11,234 nt of DNA from an uncultured Micavibrio sp. (GCA_937896295.1 CALBME010000005.1:1-11234); one strand, 5' to 3'; shown: positions 1-6,500, counted from the first letter of the stretch. A program made the numbers and translations. The notes: a model not told the origin generated them from the sequence alone.

Positions 1-284
1 ATGGTGACGATTTCGGGTTTCACCTTGATTTTAAGTCGCTTGAACGGCTTGTCCTTCGCGCCCGACATTTTCAGCTCGATGCCCGGAAAACGCGGCACGA
101 TCTGGTCGAGAACGGCCTGCATGTTCTCCCGCGTCGGCGCGGCGATGGTGCCGTTGATCCCCTCATGCGCAAGGATCAGCGTACCGCACACGTCATGGTC
201 CGCGCAGACCTGCGAAAGGGCGGTTTTCAGGGCCACGGGGTCGTCCACGGTGGCAAATCGGTAAAGGGCGGCTACGGTCCACAT
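1..284 (-). CDS. trhO: tRNA uridine(34) hydroxylase TrhO, N-terminal part (cut by window edge)
   Basis: This is the first 94 residues of a rhodanese-family protein of the TrhO/YceA (UPF0176) group, starting at the ATG on the minus strand at 284. Seen in the sequence: an N-terminal strand reading VAALYRFATVDD, the hallmark HEGINGTIA segment at about residues 40-48, and FKRLKIKVKPEIVT at residues 81-94, all characteristic of the family. TrhO uses oxygen to form 5-hydroxyuridine at wobble position 34 of tRNAs. The rhodanese domain with its catalytic cysteine should lie beyond the left edge and is not visible. Only 33 bp separate its start from the divergent small lipoprotein gene. The upstream AAAGACC is a poor ribosome binding site. 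Identity is strong from the N-terminal motifs; completeness cannot be judged. Confidence 0.9.
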   Translation of the reverse strand, partial: MWTVAALYRFATVDDPVALKTALSQVCADHDVCGTLILAHEGINGTIAAPTRENMQAVLDQIVPRFPGIELKMSGAKDKPFKRLKIKVKPEIVT

Positions 285-317
285 TGTCAGGTCTTTATAT
301 ACACATAGAATGGCGCG

Positions 318-596
318 ATGCGAATCACTCTTCTCTTTTTGGTGCTGGCCCTTTCGGCCTGCTCGACCGCCCAGCCCGTGACCCAGGCCAGCTACGCGCC
401 GCCCAATATAAAGGTGGCCGAGGCCGCCTGCCGCAAAAAAGGCTATGACCAGACGTCGTTCGAATATTCCGTCTGTTACGGCAACCGGCCCGAGGTTCAG
501 GCCTACACCCGCAACCAGCGCATTTCCGACCTTGCGATCATCAATAAGAACCGCTCCGGCGGCAAGGCCGGCGGGCGCAGCTATCCCGTCGAATAA
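318..596 (+). CDS. small two-cysteine lipoprotein, function unknown
   Basis: This encodes a 92-residue protein with a type II signal peptide: MRITLLFLVLALSAC, with the lipobox LSAC and the modified cysteine at residue 15. The mature part holds two further cysteines (C38 in EAACRKKGY and C53 in YSVCYGNR) that could form a disulfide, then a basic, glycine-rich tail. I do not recognise a named family. The spacing of C-x3-KGY-x6-FE-x3-C resembles a short motif I recall from small alphaproteobacterial secreted proteins, but that is from memory. It starts 33 bp from the divergent trhO and ends 15 bp from the convergent lpoA-like stop, with no clear hairpin between them. An ATG at 310 lies in another frame and does not give a signal peptide. 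Confidence 0.8.
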   Translation: MRITLLFLVLALSACSTAQPVTQASYAPPNIKVAEAACRKKGYDQTSFEYSVCYGNRPEVQAYTRNQRISDLAIINKNRSGGKAGGRSYPVE

Positions 597-611
597 CCCC
601 TGATCTTAATC

Positions 612-1874
612 TTACTTCTGGAACGTGGCCGGGGCGGGTTCCGCCTGATGCACGCTGCCACCCTGGATCTGCAGGATGGCCATGCCGCGTTCGGCCAGAC
701 CGTTCTGGTTGAAACGGAAAATACCATCGACACCGGCAAATCCGTTCGGGTCTGTAATCGCGGCGCGGTCGAAAACCGCGGGCGTGCCGCGTGAAGCCGC
801 GTTGCGCGCCAGCACGATGGCAAGCGCCGCAGCGTCATAACCAATGCTGGCAAGGCGGGGCGGGGTGCTGCCGTAAATGCGCTGGTAATTACGTTCGAAC
901 GTCGTGCGCAGCTGCGGGGACGGGGCCGCGTAAATCGCGCCCGCCATCAGCGGGTTGCCAAGAACGCTGGCGTCATCCCAAAGTCCGGTGCCGAGAAATT
1001 TCACCTGGCCGGTTGTAACGCCATATTGCTTGAGCCCGTTGACGGTGGATGTCAGCGCTGTGCCGCCCAGCGGTATGAACAGGGCGTCATAAGGCATGCG
1101 GTCCGCGGCAAGCGCGCGGCCGCCCGTCATGGACTGCACGGCCTGCATGGCGTCGCCGCCATCCGCATTCACCCGCGCTGTTTTGACGATGGTCATGCCA
1201 TGCGCGGCGGCGGCCTGCTCGAACGCACCGACCACGGCATCGCCATACATGTCGCGTGTGGCGATAATACCCACGCGGCGCACGCCCTGACGTCCGGCGT
1301 AATCGGCAATACGCTCGGCCTGGCCGAACGGCAGCACGCCCAGTGAATAGACATTGTCGCCTACCAGGCGCCAGTCGGTCGAAAATGCGATGATGGGTAG
1401 GTTATAGCTGGCCGCGGCCTGCTTGGCGGCCGTCACTTCAGACGCGAACAAAGGTCCTAAAATCAGTTTCACCCCGTTCGCTGCCGCCGACTGGATCGCG
1501 GCGGCCGTGCCCTGCGGCGTGCCCTGCGTATCGGCCGGCACCAGTTGGAAACTCTTTTCATTCAGGTCGAAAACGGCTAGCTGTGCCGCCTGCAAAAGGG
1601 CGGTGCCGATCGCGGCATTGGGGCCCGACTGCGGCACCAGAATCCCGACGCGCGTGATCTGGCCCTGCGGCTGCTGCATGCTCAGAAGGTCGCTCTGGTT
1701 GACAGGGGCGACGGGGAAGGCAGGTGTCAGTTGCCCGTAAACGGGGGCGGGCACGGTGGGCAGGGTCGCGGTCGCCGGGGCTGGCGCGTACGGTTCGTAA
1801 CGGCGGGTCTGGTCGGCGCAGGCGCCCAGAAGCAGGACGGCCAGTGCACAGGAAAAAGTAGTAAACCGCTTCAT
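612..1874 (-). CDS. LpoA-like penicillin-binding protein activator lipoprotein
   Basis: This encodes a 420-residue lipoprotein with a signal peptide ending in LLLGAC (modified cysteine at residue 19), a Pro/Ala-rich linker to about residue 70, and a periplasmic-binding-protein type I fold (Peripla_BP_6, Leu/Ile/Val-binding-like) over about residues 73-405. Typical strands are visible, such as TRVGILVPQSG, VKLILGPLFASEV and RRVGIIATRDMYGD. In E. coli the C-terminal domain of LpoA has this fold and stimulates PBP1A from the outer membrane. The N-terminal TPR-like half of E. coli LpoA is absent, as is usual in alphaproteobacterial homologues annotated penicillin-binding protein activator. The start at 1874 is fixed by the lipobox and an AAAGGG site 6 nt upstream; the frame stays open upstream to 2312, but that part is antisense to rsmI. 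Divergent adjacency to rsmI supports the call. The exact PBP partner is unknown. Confidence 0.85.
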   Translation of the reverse strand: MKRFTTFSCALAVLLLGACADQTRRYEPYAPAPATATLPTVPAPVYGQLTPAFPVAPVNQSDLLSMQQPQGQITRVGILVPQSGPNAAIGTALLQAAQLAVFDLNEKSFQLVPADTQGTPQGTAAAIQSAAANGVKLILGPLFASEVTAAKQAAASYNLPIIAFSTDWRLVGDNVYSLGVLPFGQAERIADYAGRQGVRRVGIIATRDMYGDAVVGAFEQAAAAHGMTIVKTARVNADGGDAMQAVQSMTGGRALAADRMPYDALFIPLGGTALTSTVNGLKQYGVTTGQVKFLGTGLWDDASVLGNPLMAGAIYAAPSPQLRTTFERNYQRIYGSTPPRLASIGYDAAALAIVLARNAASRGTPAVFDRAAITDPNGFAGVDGIFRFNQNGLAERGMAILQIQGGSVHQAEPAPATFQK

Positions 1875-1880
1875 GAAAAT

Positions 1881-1886
1881 CCCTTT
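1881..1886 (-). promoter_or_regulatory. ribosome binding site of the LpoA-like gene
   Basis: On the minus strand AAAGGG lies 6 nt before the ATG at 1874. It supports this start over the longer open frame that extends into antisense of rsmI. Confidence 0.6.
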
Positions 1887-1898
1887 ATAGTGCAACGC

Positions 1899-2780
1899 AT
1901 GACGGACGCTATTCATTCCATGGATGACACCGGCTTGCAACCGGCGGCTTTGCAGCCGGGGCTGTATCTGGTGTCCACCCCCATCGGCAATCTGCGCGAT
2001 ATGACCCTGCGCGGCATCGACGCGCTGCATGGCTGTGACGCCGTGATCTGCGAAGACACGCGCGTGACCGGCAAATTGCTGTCCGCCTATAACATCCGCA
2101 AAAAAATGCTGGTCTATAATGACCACAGTGACGACGCCGACCGCGCCTCCATTCTGGAGCGGCTGGCGCAGGGGCAGGCGCTGGCGCTGGTGACGGATGC
2201 GGGCACGCCGCTGGTGTCCGACCCGGGGTACAAGCTGGTTCAGGCTGCCTTTGCGCAAGGGGCTGCCGTCATTCCGCTGCCCGGCGCCAATGCCGTACTG
2301 CCCGGCCTGCAACTGTCCTGCCTGCCGTCCGACCGTTTTATGTTTGCCGGCTTTTTGCCCAACAAGGCCGGCGCCCGTAAAACCGCCTTGGCTGAACTAA
2401 GGGACGTGCCGGCCACGCTGGTCTTTTATGAATCGCCGGCGCGTCTGGCTGAATGTGTGATCGACGCGTTCGATGTGCTGGGCGACCGTCCGGCGGCCAT
2501 GGCGCGGGAACTGACCAAACTGCATGAAACGGTCGTTCACGGCACGCTGGCCGCGTGGGCGGCGGACGAATCGCTGCTGGGGACGCTCAAAGGCGAAATT
2601 GTCCTGATGATCGGCCCGCCTGTGCACAGGGCGGCGACGCACGACGATATTGCGGATGCGCTGCGCCGCGCGCTTGCCACCATGTCGGTCAAGGATGCGG
2701 CGGCGCATGTCGCGGCCATGACCGGCGCACAGAAAAAAACCGTCTACGATCTTGCGCTGACGCTCAAAAATGGGAAGTAA
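1899..2780 (+). CDS. rsmI: 16S rRNA (cytidine(1402)-2'-O)-methyltransferase RsmI
   Basis: This encodes a 293-residue tetrapyrrole-methylase-fold enzyme that 2'-O-methylates C1402 of 16S rRNA with S-adenosylmethionine. Motifs seen, counting from the ATG at 1899: LVSTPIGNLRD (24-34), CEDTR (51-55), YNDHSD (73-78), ALVTDAGTPLVSDPG (96-110), PLPGANAV (126-133) and FYESPARL further on. Length is close to the roughly 286 residues of E. coli RsmI. The frame is open back to 1731, but that part is antisense to the LpoA-like gene and reads as low-complexity basic sequence. An ATG at 1920 is a possible alternative start; neither has a good Shine-Dalgarno. Only 24 bp lie between the divergent start codons, and the 3' end overlaps yraN by 11 nt. 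Family identity is very secure. Confidence 0.95.
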   Translation: MTDAIHSMDDTGLQPAALQPGLYLVSTPIGNLRDMTLRGIDALHGCDAVICEDTRVTGKLLSAYNIRKKMLVYNDHSDDADRASILERLAQGQALALVTDAGTPLVSDPGYKLVQAAFAQGAAVIPLPGANAVLPGLQLSCLPSDRFMFAGFLPNKAGARKTALAELRDVPATLVFYESPARLAECVIDAFDVLGDRPAAMARELTKLHETVVHGTLAAWAADESLLGTLKGEIVLMIGPPVHRAATHDDIADALRRALATMSVKDAAAHVAAMTGAQKKTVYDLALTLKNGK

Positions 2781-3120
2781 GGCGACCCATAAAACCGGCC
2801 TGCTGGCCGAAGGCGTCGCCGCGCTTTACCTGATGCTGCACGGTTTCCGTATTTTAAATCGTCGGTTTAAAACCCCGGTGGGCGAGATTGATATCATTGC
2901 CAAACGCGGGCATGTCATCGCCTTTGTGGAGGTCAAGCGCCGTAAGGTGATGGACGATGCACTGGGCGCGGTTTCATCCGACAGCGCCGCCAGAATCCGG
3001 CGGGCATCCGAATGGTGGTTGAAATCCCGCAAAGGCATTGCAGATAAATATGACTTACGCTTTGACGTCATCGCCATCGCGCCCTACGCTCGGATTCGGC
3101 ATATTCACAATGCTTTTTAA
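2770..3120 (+). CDS. YraN / UPF0102 family nuclease-fold protein
   Basis: This encodes a 116-residue protein of the UPF0102 (YraN) family, predicted to have a restriction-endonuclease-like fold. Seen: the N-terminal KTGLLAEGVAALYL helix, then GEIDIIAK (38-45) and FVEVKRR (52-58). This gives the E39, D41, E54 and K56 arrangement expected of a PD-(D/E)xK-like active site. Biological role is not established; a link to Holliday-junction or DNA processing has been suggested for the family from its fold. Its ATG lies inside the end of rsmI (11-nt overlap) with no ribosome binding site of its own, so translation is probably coupled. The rsmI-yraN pair is widely conserved. Family call is secure, activity is inference. 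Confidence 0.92.
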   Translation: MGSKATHKTGLLAEGVAALYLMLHGFRILNRRFKTPVGEIDIIAKRGHVIAFVEVKRRKVMDDALGAVSSDSAARIRRASEWWLKSRKGIADKYDLRFDVIAIAPYARIRHIHNAF

Positions 3121-3124
3121 AAGG
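3121..3124 (+). promoter_or_regulatory. ribosome binding site of the BON-domain lipoprotein gene
   Basis: AAGG, preceded by AA, sits 6 nt before the ATG at 3131. It selects this start over the longer open frame beginning at 3038, which is only the yraN coding region in another frame. The start also gives a clean lipoprotein signal. Confidence 0.6.
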
Positions 3125-3130
3125 TTAGAT

Positions 3131-3931
3131 ATGAATCGTCTCCTCCCTTTCCTGGCTCTTCTTCCCCTGTCCCTGTCGGTTGCGGGCTGTACCGCTGTCG
3201 GCGTCGGCGCAACCGTGGGCTCCGCCGGCGGCGTGGCCGCCGCGAAAGAGGGGGGGATATCCCAATCCCTGGAAGATGCGCGCATCAACGCGACCATCAC
3301 CAATCTCTGGCTGCAATATAACGTCAACATGTTCACCAAGCTGTCTTTGTCCGTGAATCAGGGCCGGGTGCTGGTGACCGGCGTGGTGCAGCAGCCGTCC
3401 GATCGCGTCGATGCGATCCGCCTTGCCTGGCAGGCGCAGGGTGTGAAGCAGGTCATCAACGAAATCAAGGTGGCCGGTTCCGAAGGCATCAAGGGCTGGG
3501 CCCGCGATTCATGGATCACCGCGCGCCTGCGTTCGGCCATCCTGTTCGACAAGGAAGTGCAGGGCGTCAATTACTCCATCGATACCGTGCAGGCTGTCGT
3601 GTACCTGATGGGCGTCGCGCAGAATCAGGGCGAACTCGACAAGGTCATGAATTACGCAAGGTCAGTGCCTTACGTGAAACAGGTTGTCTCTTACGTGAAG
3701 CTTGCGGGCGCACCCATCGTGGCAACCGGCCAGTCCGGCATGGCCCCGTCCTCGTCCTATGCGCCGGCCGAACCGATGATGGGCACATCCCCGACCGCGC
3801 CGGTGGGTGACGTGTCGGCAACGCCGCTGTCGTCTTCACCCGTGGCGCCGATGGGAACCACCACCGCGCCGCGCGCGCCGAATGTCCCTGGACGCCCCGC
3901 GCCGATTGTTGACGGCGGAGAGATGAACTGA
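3131..3931 (+). CDS. two-BON-domain outer-membrane lipoprotein (DolP-like)
   Basis: This encodes a 266-residue lipoprotein with signal peptide and lipobox SVAGC (cysteine at residue 20). A short Gly/Ala-rich segment (23-38) follows, then two BON domains at about 49-115 and 124-192. Each BON has the expected pattern: a helix with Ile/Leu spacing, a beta-strand such as GRVLVTGVV (78-86) or AVVYLMGVA (155-163), and a closing helix (VKQVINEIKV, VKQVVSYVKL). E. coli DolP (YraP) has the same lipoprotein-BON-BON layout, binds anionic phospholipid and supports outer-membrane integrity; a similar role is inferred. Unlike DolP, this protein carries a tail of about 74 residues (193-266) rich in Pro, Ser, Thr, Ala and Met, likely disordered. 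It starts 10 nt after yraN and its TGA shares one base with the next ATG, so it sits in the rsmI operon. Confidence 0.88.
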   Translation: MNRLLPFLALLPLSLSVAGCTAVGVGATVGSAGGVAAAKEGGISQSLEDARINATITNLWLQYNVNMFTKLSLSVNQGRVLVTGVVQQPSDRVDAIRLAWQAQGVKQVINEIKVAGSEGIKGWARDSWITARLRSAILFDKEVQGVNYSIDTVQAVVYLMGVAQNQGELDKVMNYARSVPYVKQVVSYVKLAGAPIVATGQSGMAPSSSYAPAEPMMGTSPTAPVGDVSATPLSSSPVAPMGTTTAPRAPNVPGRPAPIVDGGEMN

Positions 3932-4782
3932 TGCAGGACAAGGGCTTCACAAATATCGGTGAGGCTCTCGACTACCTCGATTCCGTCGGCAAAATGCCGG
4001 ACGAAGACATTGACCTGTTCGAAACGGCGCTGGCGCTCTCGGCCCAGAATCATCCCGGTATTTCGCTGGATAAATACCGCAATCATCGCCGCAGACTGGC
4101 CGAGGATCTGGACGCCCTTTATACCGGGCGCGGCGCCACCGATATTCACGCCAAGGTGGCGGCCCTGGCCGAGGTGTTTACACGCAAGCACGGCTATATC
4201 GGCGACGATTTTCGCTACAACGACCTGCAGAACGCCGATCTGATCCGCGTCATCGACCGCCGCCTCGGGCTGCCCATCGCGCTTTCGCTCTTATGTGTCA
4301 CCATGGGGCGGGACGTTGGCTGGCCGGTGCTGGGTATCAATTTTCCCGCGCATTACGTCATCCGGCTGGATCAGGACGGCAAGCGCGTCATCGTCGATCC
4401 GTTTCAGGGCTGCATCGTGCTTGAGGCGCCGGATTTGCGCGAAATTCTCAAAACCACGATGGGCGCGAGGGCGGAGCTGTCCTCCACTTATTATGATCCC
4501 GCCACCAACCGCGACACGCTGGTACGCCTGCAGAACAACATCAAGCTGCGCCAGATCGAATCGGAAGATTACGCCGCCGCCCTTGCGACCGTCGATCTCA
4601 TGAAACGGGTGGCGCCGCAGGAATACCGTCTCGATCTCGACGCCGGCGTCCTGCTCTCGCGGCTCGAGCGTCCGGTCGCCGCCATCGAATCGCTGGAACG
4701 CTATATCGCCAGTGTCCCCAATGCGAAGGACAAGAGCGATGCCGCCGCGTTATTAGCGCAAATAAGAGCTGGGTTAAATTGA
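3931..4782 (+). CDS. SirB1 / transglutaminase-like family protein with C-terminal TPR-like region
   Basis: This encodes a 283-residue cytoplasmic protein with no signal peptide. The core (about 60-190) matches the SirB1-type transglutaminase-like domain: YNDLQNADLIRVIDRRLGLP (96-115), a helix IALSLLCVTMGRD, then GINFPAHYVIRL (135-146) and VIVDPFQG (153-160). H141 and D156 are candidate members of the old catalytic triad; at the usual cysteine site I see no convincing nucleophile, so enzymatic activity is doubtful. The C-terminal part (about 195-280) is helical with repeat character (NNIKLRQIESEDYAAALATV, AGVLLSRLERPVAAIESLERYI), like TPRs. The ATG overlaps the BON stop as TGATG, so translation is probably coupled. 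The biological role of this family is not established. Confidence 0.85.
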   Translation: MQDKGFTNIGEALDYLDSVGKMPDEDIDLFETALALSAQNHPGISLDKYRNHRRRLAEDLDALYTGRGATDIHAKVAALAEVFTRKHGYIGDDFRYNDLQNADLIRVIDRRLGLPIALSLLCVTMGRDVGWPVLGINFPAHYVIRLDQDGKRVIVDPFQGCIVLEAPDLREILKTTMGARAELSSTYYDPATNRDTLVRLQNNIKLRQIESEDYAAALATVDLMKRVAPQEYRLDLDAGVLLSRLERPVAAIESLERYIASVPNAKDKSDAAALLAQIRAGLN

Positions 4783-4806
4783 CATAAGCGTGAAAACGCC
4801 TGTCAA
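4779..4806 (+). other. stem-loop overlapping the SirB1-like stop codon
   Basis: TTGACA (4779-4784) pairs with TGTCAA (4801-4806). Inside it GCGT (4788-4791) pairs with ACGC (4796-4799) around a GAAA tetraloop, with TAA/C as an internal bulge. An A-tract rather than a T-tract follows, so it is not a classical intrinsic terminator for the plus-strand operon. It may protect the mRNA 3' end, or may be chance. Confidence 0.35.
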
Positions 4807-4881
4807 AAAACAAGCTTAATCGCGCCATACCTCTGCCCCAATCCATCCCCAAGATATTCATGGATTAAACGCCAATGCCCC

Positions 4882-4910
4882 TTGATTGAAATTGACCTCT
4901 GCTCCATGTT
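4882..4910 (+). promoter_or_regulatory. possible promoter region for pal
   Basis: The 173-bp gap before pal is more AT-rich than its surroundings and is the only place for a pal promoter within this stretch. The best pair I see is TTGATT (4882-4887) and CATGTT (4905-4910) with a 17-nt spacer. TTGACC (4892-4897) and TCTAAT (4919-4924) also look promoter-like but are 21 nt apart. The choice is uncertain. An inverted repeat AATCCAT (4840-4846) / ATGGATT (4860-4866) also lies in this gap. Nothing else is seen there. Confidence 0.25.
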
Positions 4911-4941
4911 GATGACCATCTAATCAAGGCAACGATTTTTT

Positions 4942-4947
4942 AGGAGA
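4942..4947 (+). promoter_or_regulatory. strong ribosome binding site of pal
   Basis: AGGAGA lies 8 nt before the ATG at 4956. It is the best Shine-Dalgarno in the window, consistent with high expression of Pal. Confidence 0.7.
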
Positions 4948-4955
4948 AGCCGCCA

Positions 4956-5504
4956 ATGCGTACCAAGACCCGTTACACCGTTCTGGCCCTTTTGGCCGTG
5001 TCCACGCTCGCGCTGGGCGCCTGCGCCAAGGGCAAGACCGAACAACCCTATGCCGACTCGGTCGTGCAGGGGCAGGGTTCGGTTTCCGGTTCGGGCGAAG
5101 GCATGCTGGGCGGTTCCGGCACCACCGGCGTTCAGGGCAACGTCATCGCCGGTTCGCAGGAAGACCTGACCGTCAACGTCGGTGACCGCGTTTACTTCGG
5201 TTACGACCGTTACGACCTGACCCCGGAAGCCCTGCAACAGCTGCAACTGCAATCGCAGTGGCTGAACCAGTACCCGAACGTCAGCATCACCATCGAAGGT
5301 CACGCTGACGAACGCGGCACCCGCGAATACAACCTGGCCCTGGGCGACAAGCGCGCCAACACCGTGCGCGACTACCTCGTCAGCCTCGGCGTCTCGGCTT
5401 CGCGCGTGAAGACGATTTCCTACGGCAAGGAACGCCCGGAAGTCACCGGTTCCGACGCTCAGTCCTGGGCTCAGAACCGCCGCGCCGTCACGCACGTCGA
5501 CTAA
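4956..5504 (+). CDS. pal: peptidoglycan-associated lipoprotein Pal
   Basis: This encodes a 182-residue outer-membrane lipoprotein of the Tol-Pal system, which tethers the outer membrane to peptidoglycan and helps it constrict at division. Seen: signal peptide with lipobox ALGAC (cysteine at residue 23), a Gly/Ser-rich linker (about 38-66), and an OmpA-like domain from about residue 72. The domain shows VYFGYDRYDLTPEA (79-92), EGHADERGTREYN (114-126), ALGDKRA (128-134) and a C-terminal QNRRAVTHVD. The D118 and R133 region is the expected diaminopimelate-binding site. Length fits the family. cpoB follows after 3 nt. The usual upstream neighbours tolQRAB are not here: the preceding gene is the SirB1-like protein 173 bp away. 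Identity is very secure. Confidence 0.97.
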   Translation: MRTKTRYTVLALLAVSTLALGACAKGKTEQPYADSVVQGQGSVSGSGEGMLGGSGTTGVQGNVIAGSQEDLTVNVGDRVYFGYDRYDLTPEALQQLQLQSQWLNQYPNVSITIEGHADERGTREYNLALGDKRANTVRDYLVSLGVSASRVKTISYGKERPEVTGSDAQSWAQNRRAVTHVD

Positions 5505-5507
5505 TCG

Positions 5508-6500
5508 ATGTGTCCGATGCGTAAAACATTCGCATCCTTACTCTTTTGTGCAACCCTGCCGCTTGCGGCAGGGTTCGCTTATTCCGGCGCCCACGCGCAG
5601 GGCATGCAGTATAGCGGCCCCGGCGACGCGCAGGCCTACAGCGCAACGCAGGGCGGTATGACCGGCGGCGCCATTCCCGGCGACATGACCAAGATGGCCG
5701 CGCAGGAACAGCAGATCCGCGACCTGACCAACCAGCTTGAACAGCGCGATTTCCAGCTGCGCAAACTCCAGGCCGAATTCGACAAGTACAAGGCCGATAC
5801 CGAAATCCGCCTGAAAGACATGCAGCAGCCCGCTGTGGCCACGCCTGCCACGCCCGCGGCCGATGGCGCGGTGCCGCCGGCGCCTGTGCCGCCTGTCTCG
5901 ACCCCGATGACGGCAGACGGCGCAACACCGCCGAATCCGACACCCGTACAGAACGACCCGGCCAACCCGCCTGTTGCGGGTGGCGTCACCGATCCGAACG
6001 GCGCGTTCCAGCCGACCTCGACCCCGGCGCTGGGCCAGATCAACGAAAAAACCGGCACGCCCAACGGCGGTGCCATCACCTCCGGCACGCCGCAGCCTTC
6101 GGGCGCGCCCGCGAACGCCGCGCAGGCCTATGACAAGGCGTTTTCGTACCTGCAGCAATCCAACTACACCGATGCGCAGGCTGCCTTCACCAGCTTCCTG
6201 TCGACCTACGCGAAACATCCGCTCGCGGCGAATGCGCAATACTGGCTGGGCGAAACCTATTACGCGCAGACGCAGTATTCGACCGCTGCAAAAACATTCG
6301 CCAAGGCGTTTCAGGATCATCCCACCGGTCAGAAAGCGCCCGACTCGCTTCTCAAGCTGGCGATGACGCTCGACAAGATGAACAAGCGCGCCGATGCGTG
6401 CCTGACGCTGAGCGAACTGACCAAGCGTTTTCCTGCCGGTCCTGCCTCCGTTCTGCGCACGGCGGGTGAGGAAAGCGCGCGCATGGAATGCAAGAGCTGA
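5508..6500 (+). CDS. cpoB: CpoB (YbgF): cell-division coordinator, coiled coil plus TPR
   Basis: This encodes a 330-residue periplasmic protein that in E. coli links PBP1B activity with Tol-Pal during constriction. Seen: a Sec signal peptide with likely cleavage after AHA (28-30), a coiled coil over about 63-107 (EQQIRDLTNQLEQRDFQLRK), a long Pro/Ala/Thr-rich linker (108-204), and a TPR domain (205-330) with AQAYDKAFSYLQQSNYTDA and NAQYWLGETYYAQTQYSTAA. The ATG at 5508 is taken, but ATG 5517 (MRKTF) is equally plausible and gives a more usual signal peptide; neither has a clear Shine-Dalgarno. The linker is long compared with E. coli YbgF (about 263 residues in total). It is 3 nt after pal and overlaps tilS by 13 nt. 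An 11-bp inverted repeat lies within the signal-peptide codons. Confidence 0.93.
   Translation: MCPMRKTFASLLFCATLPLAAGFAYSGAHAQGMQYSGPGDAQAYSATQGGMTGGAIPGDMTKMAAQEQQIRDLTNQLEQRDFQLRKLQAEFDKYKADTEIRLKDMQQPAVATPATPAADGAVPPAPVPPVSTPMTADGATPPNPTPVQNDPANPPVAGGVTDPNGAFQPTSTPALGQINEKTGTPNGGAITSGTPQPSGAPANAAQAYDKAFSYLQQSNYTDAQAAFTSFLSTYAKHPLAANAQYWLGETYYAQTQYSTAAKTFAKAFQDHPTGQKAPDSLLKLAMTLDKMNKRADACLTLSELTKRFPAGPASVLRTAGEESARMECKS
5552..5575 (+). repeat. perfect 11-bp inverted repeat within cpoB signal-peptide codons
   Basis: AACCCTGCCGC (5552-5562) and GCGGCAGGGTT (5565-5575) are exact reverse complements separated by TT. In RNA this would fold into a very stable GC-rich hairpin about 45 nt into cpoB and 50 nt after the pal stop. 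A run of T does not follow (CGCTTATTCC), so it is not a textbook terminator. It encodes part of the hydrophobic signal-peptide core (TLPLAAGF). Confidence 0.7.

Noticed and set aside
1..264. An 87-codon plus-strand open frame at the left edge
   Set aside because: The opposite strand reads as a clear TrhO N-terminus, so the plus-strand frame is a shadow.
285..317. A divergent promoter between trhO and the small lipoprotein gene
   Set aside because: TATATA (296-301) could act as a -10 element for either strand, but no -35 element at suitable spacing is convincing.
1731..1898. A 56-codon N-terminal extension of RsmI
   Set aside because: It is antisense to the LpoA-like gene, Gly/Arg-rich, and would make RsmI much longer than its family.
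4779..4806. An intrinsic terminator for the rsmI operon
   Set aside because: The hairpin is followed by A residues, not T residues, so I list it only as a stem-loop.
5800..6110. A tandem repeat in the Pro/Ala/Thr-rich part of cpoB
   Set aside because: The stretch is low in complexity but I find no regular repeat unit; it is an ordinary flexible linker.
5538..6320. A 260-codon minus-strand open frame opposite cpoB
   Set aside because: It is an Arg/Gly/Val-rich shadow of the Pro/Ala-rich cpoB linker, with no motif or ribosome binding site.
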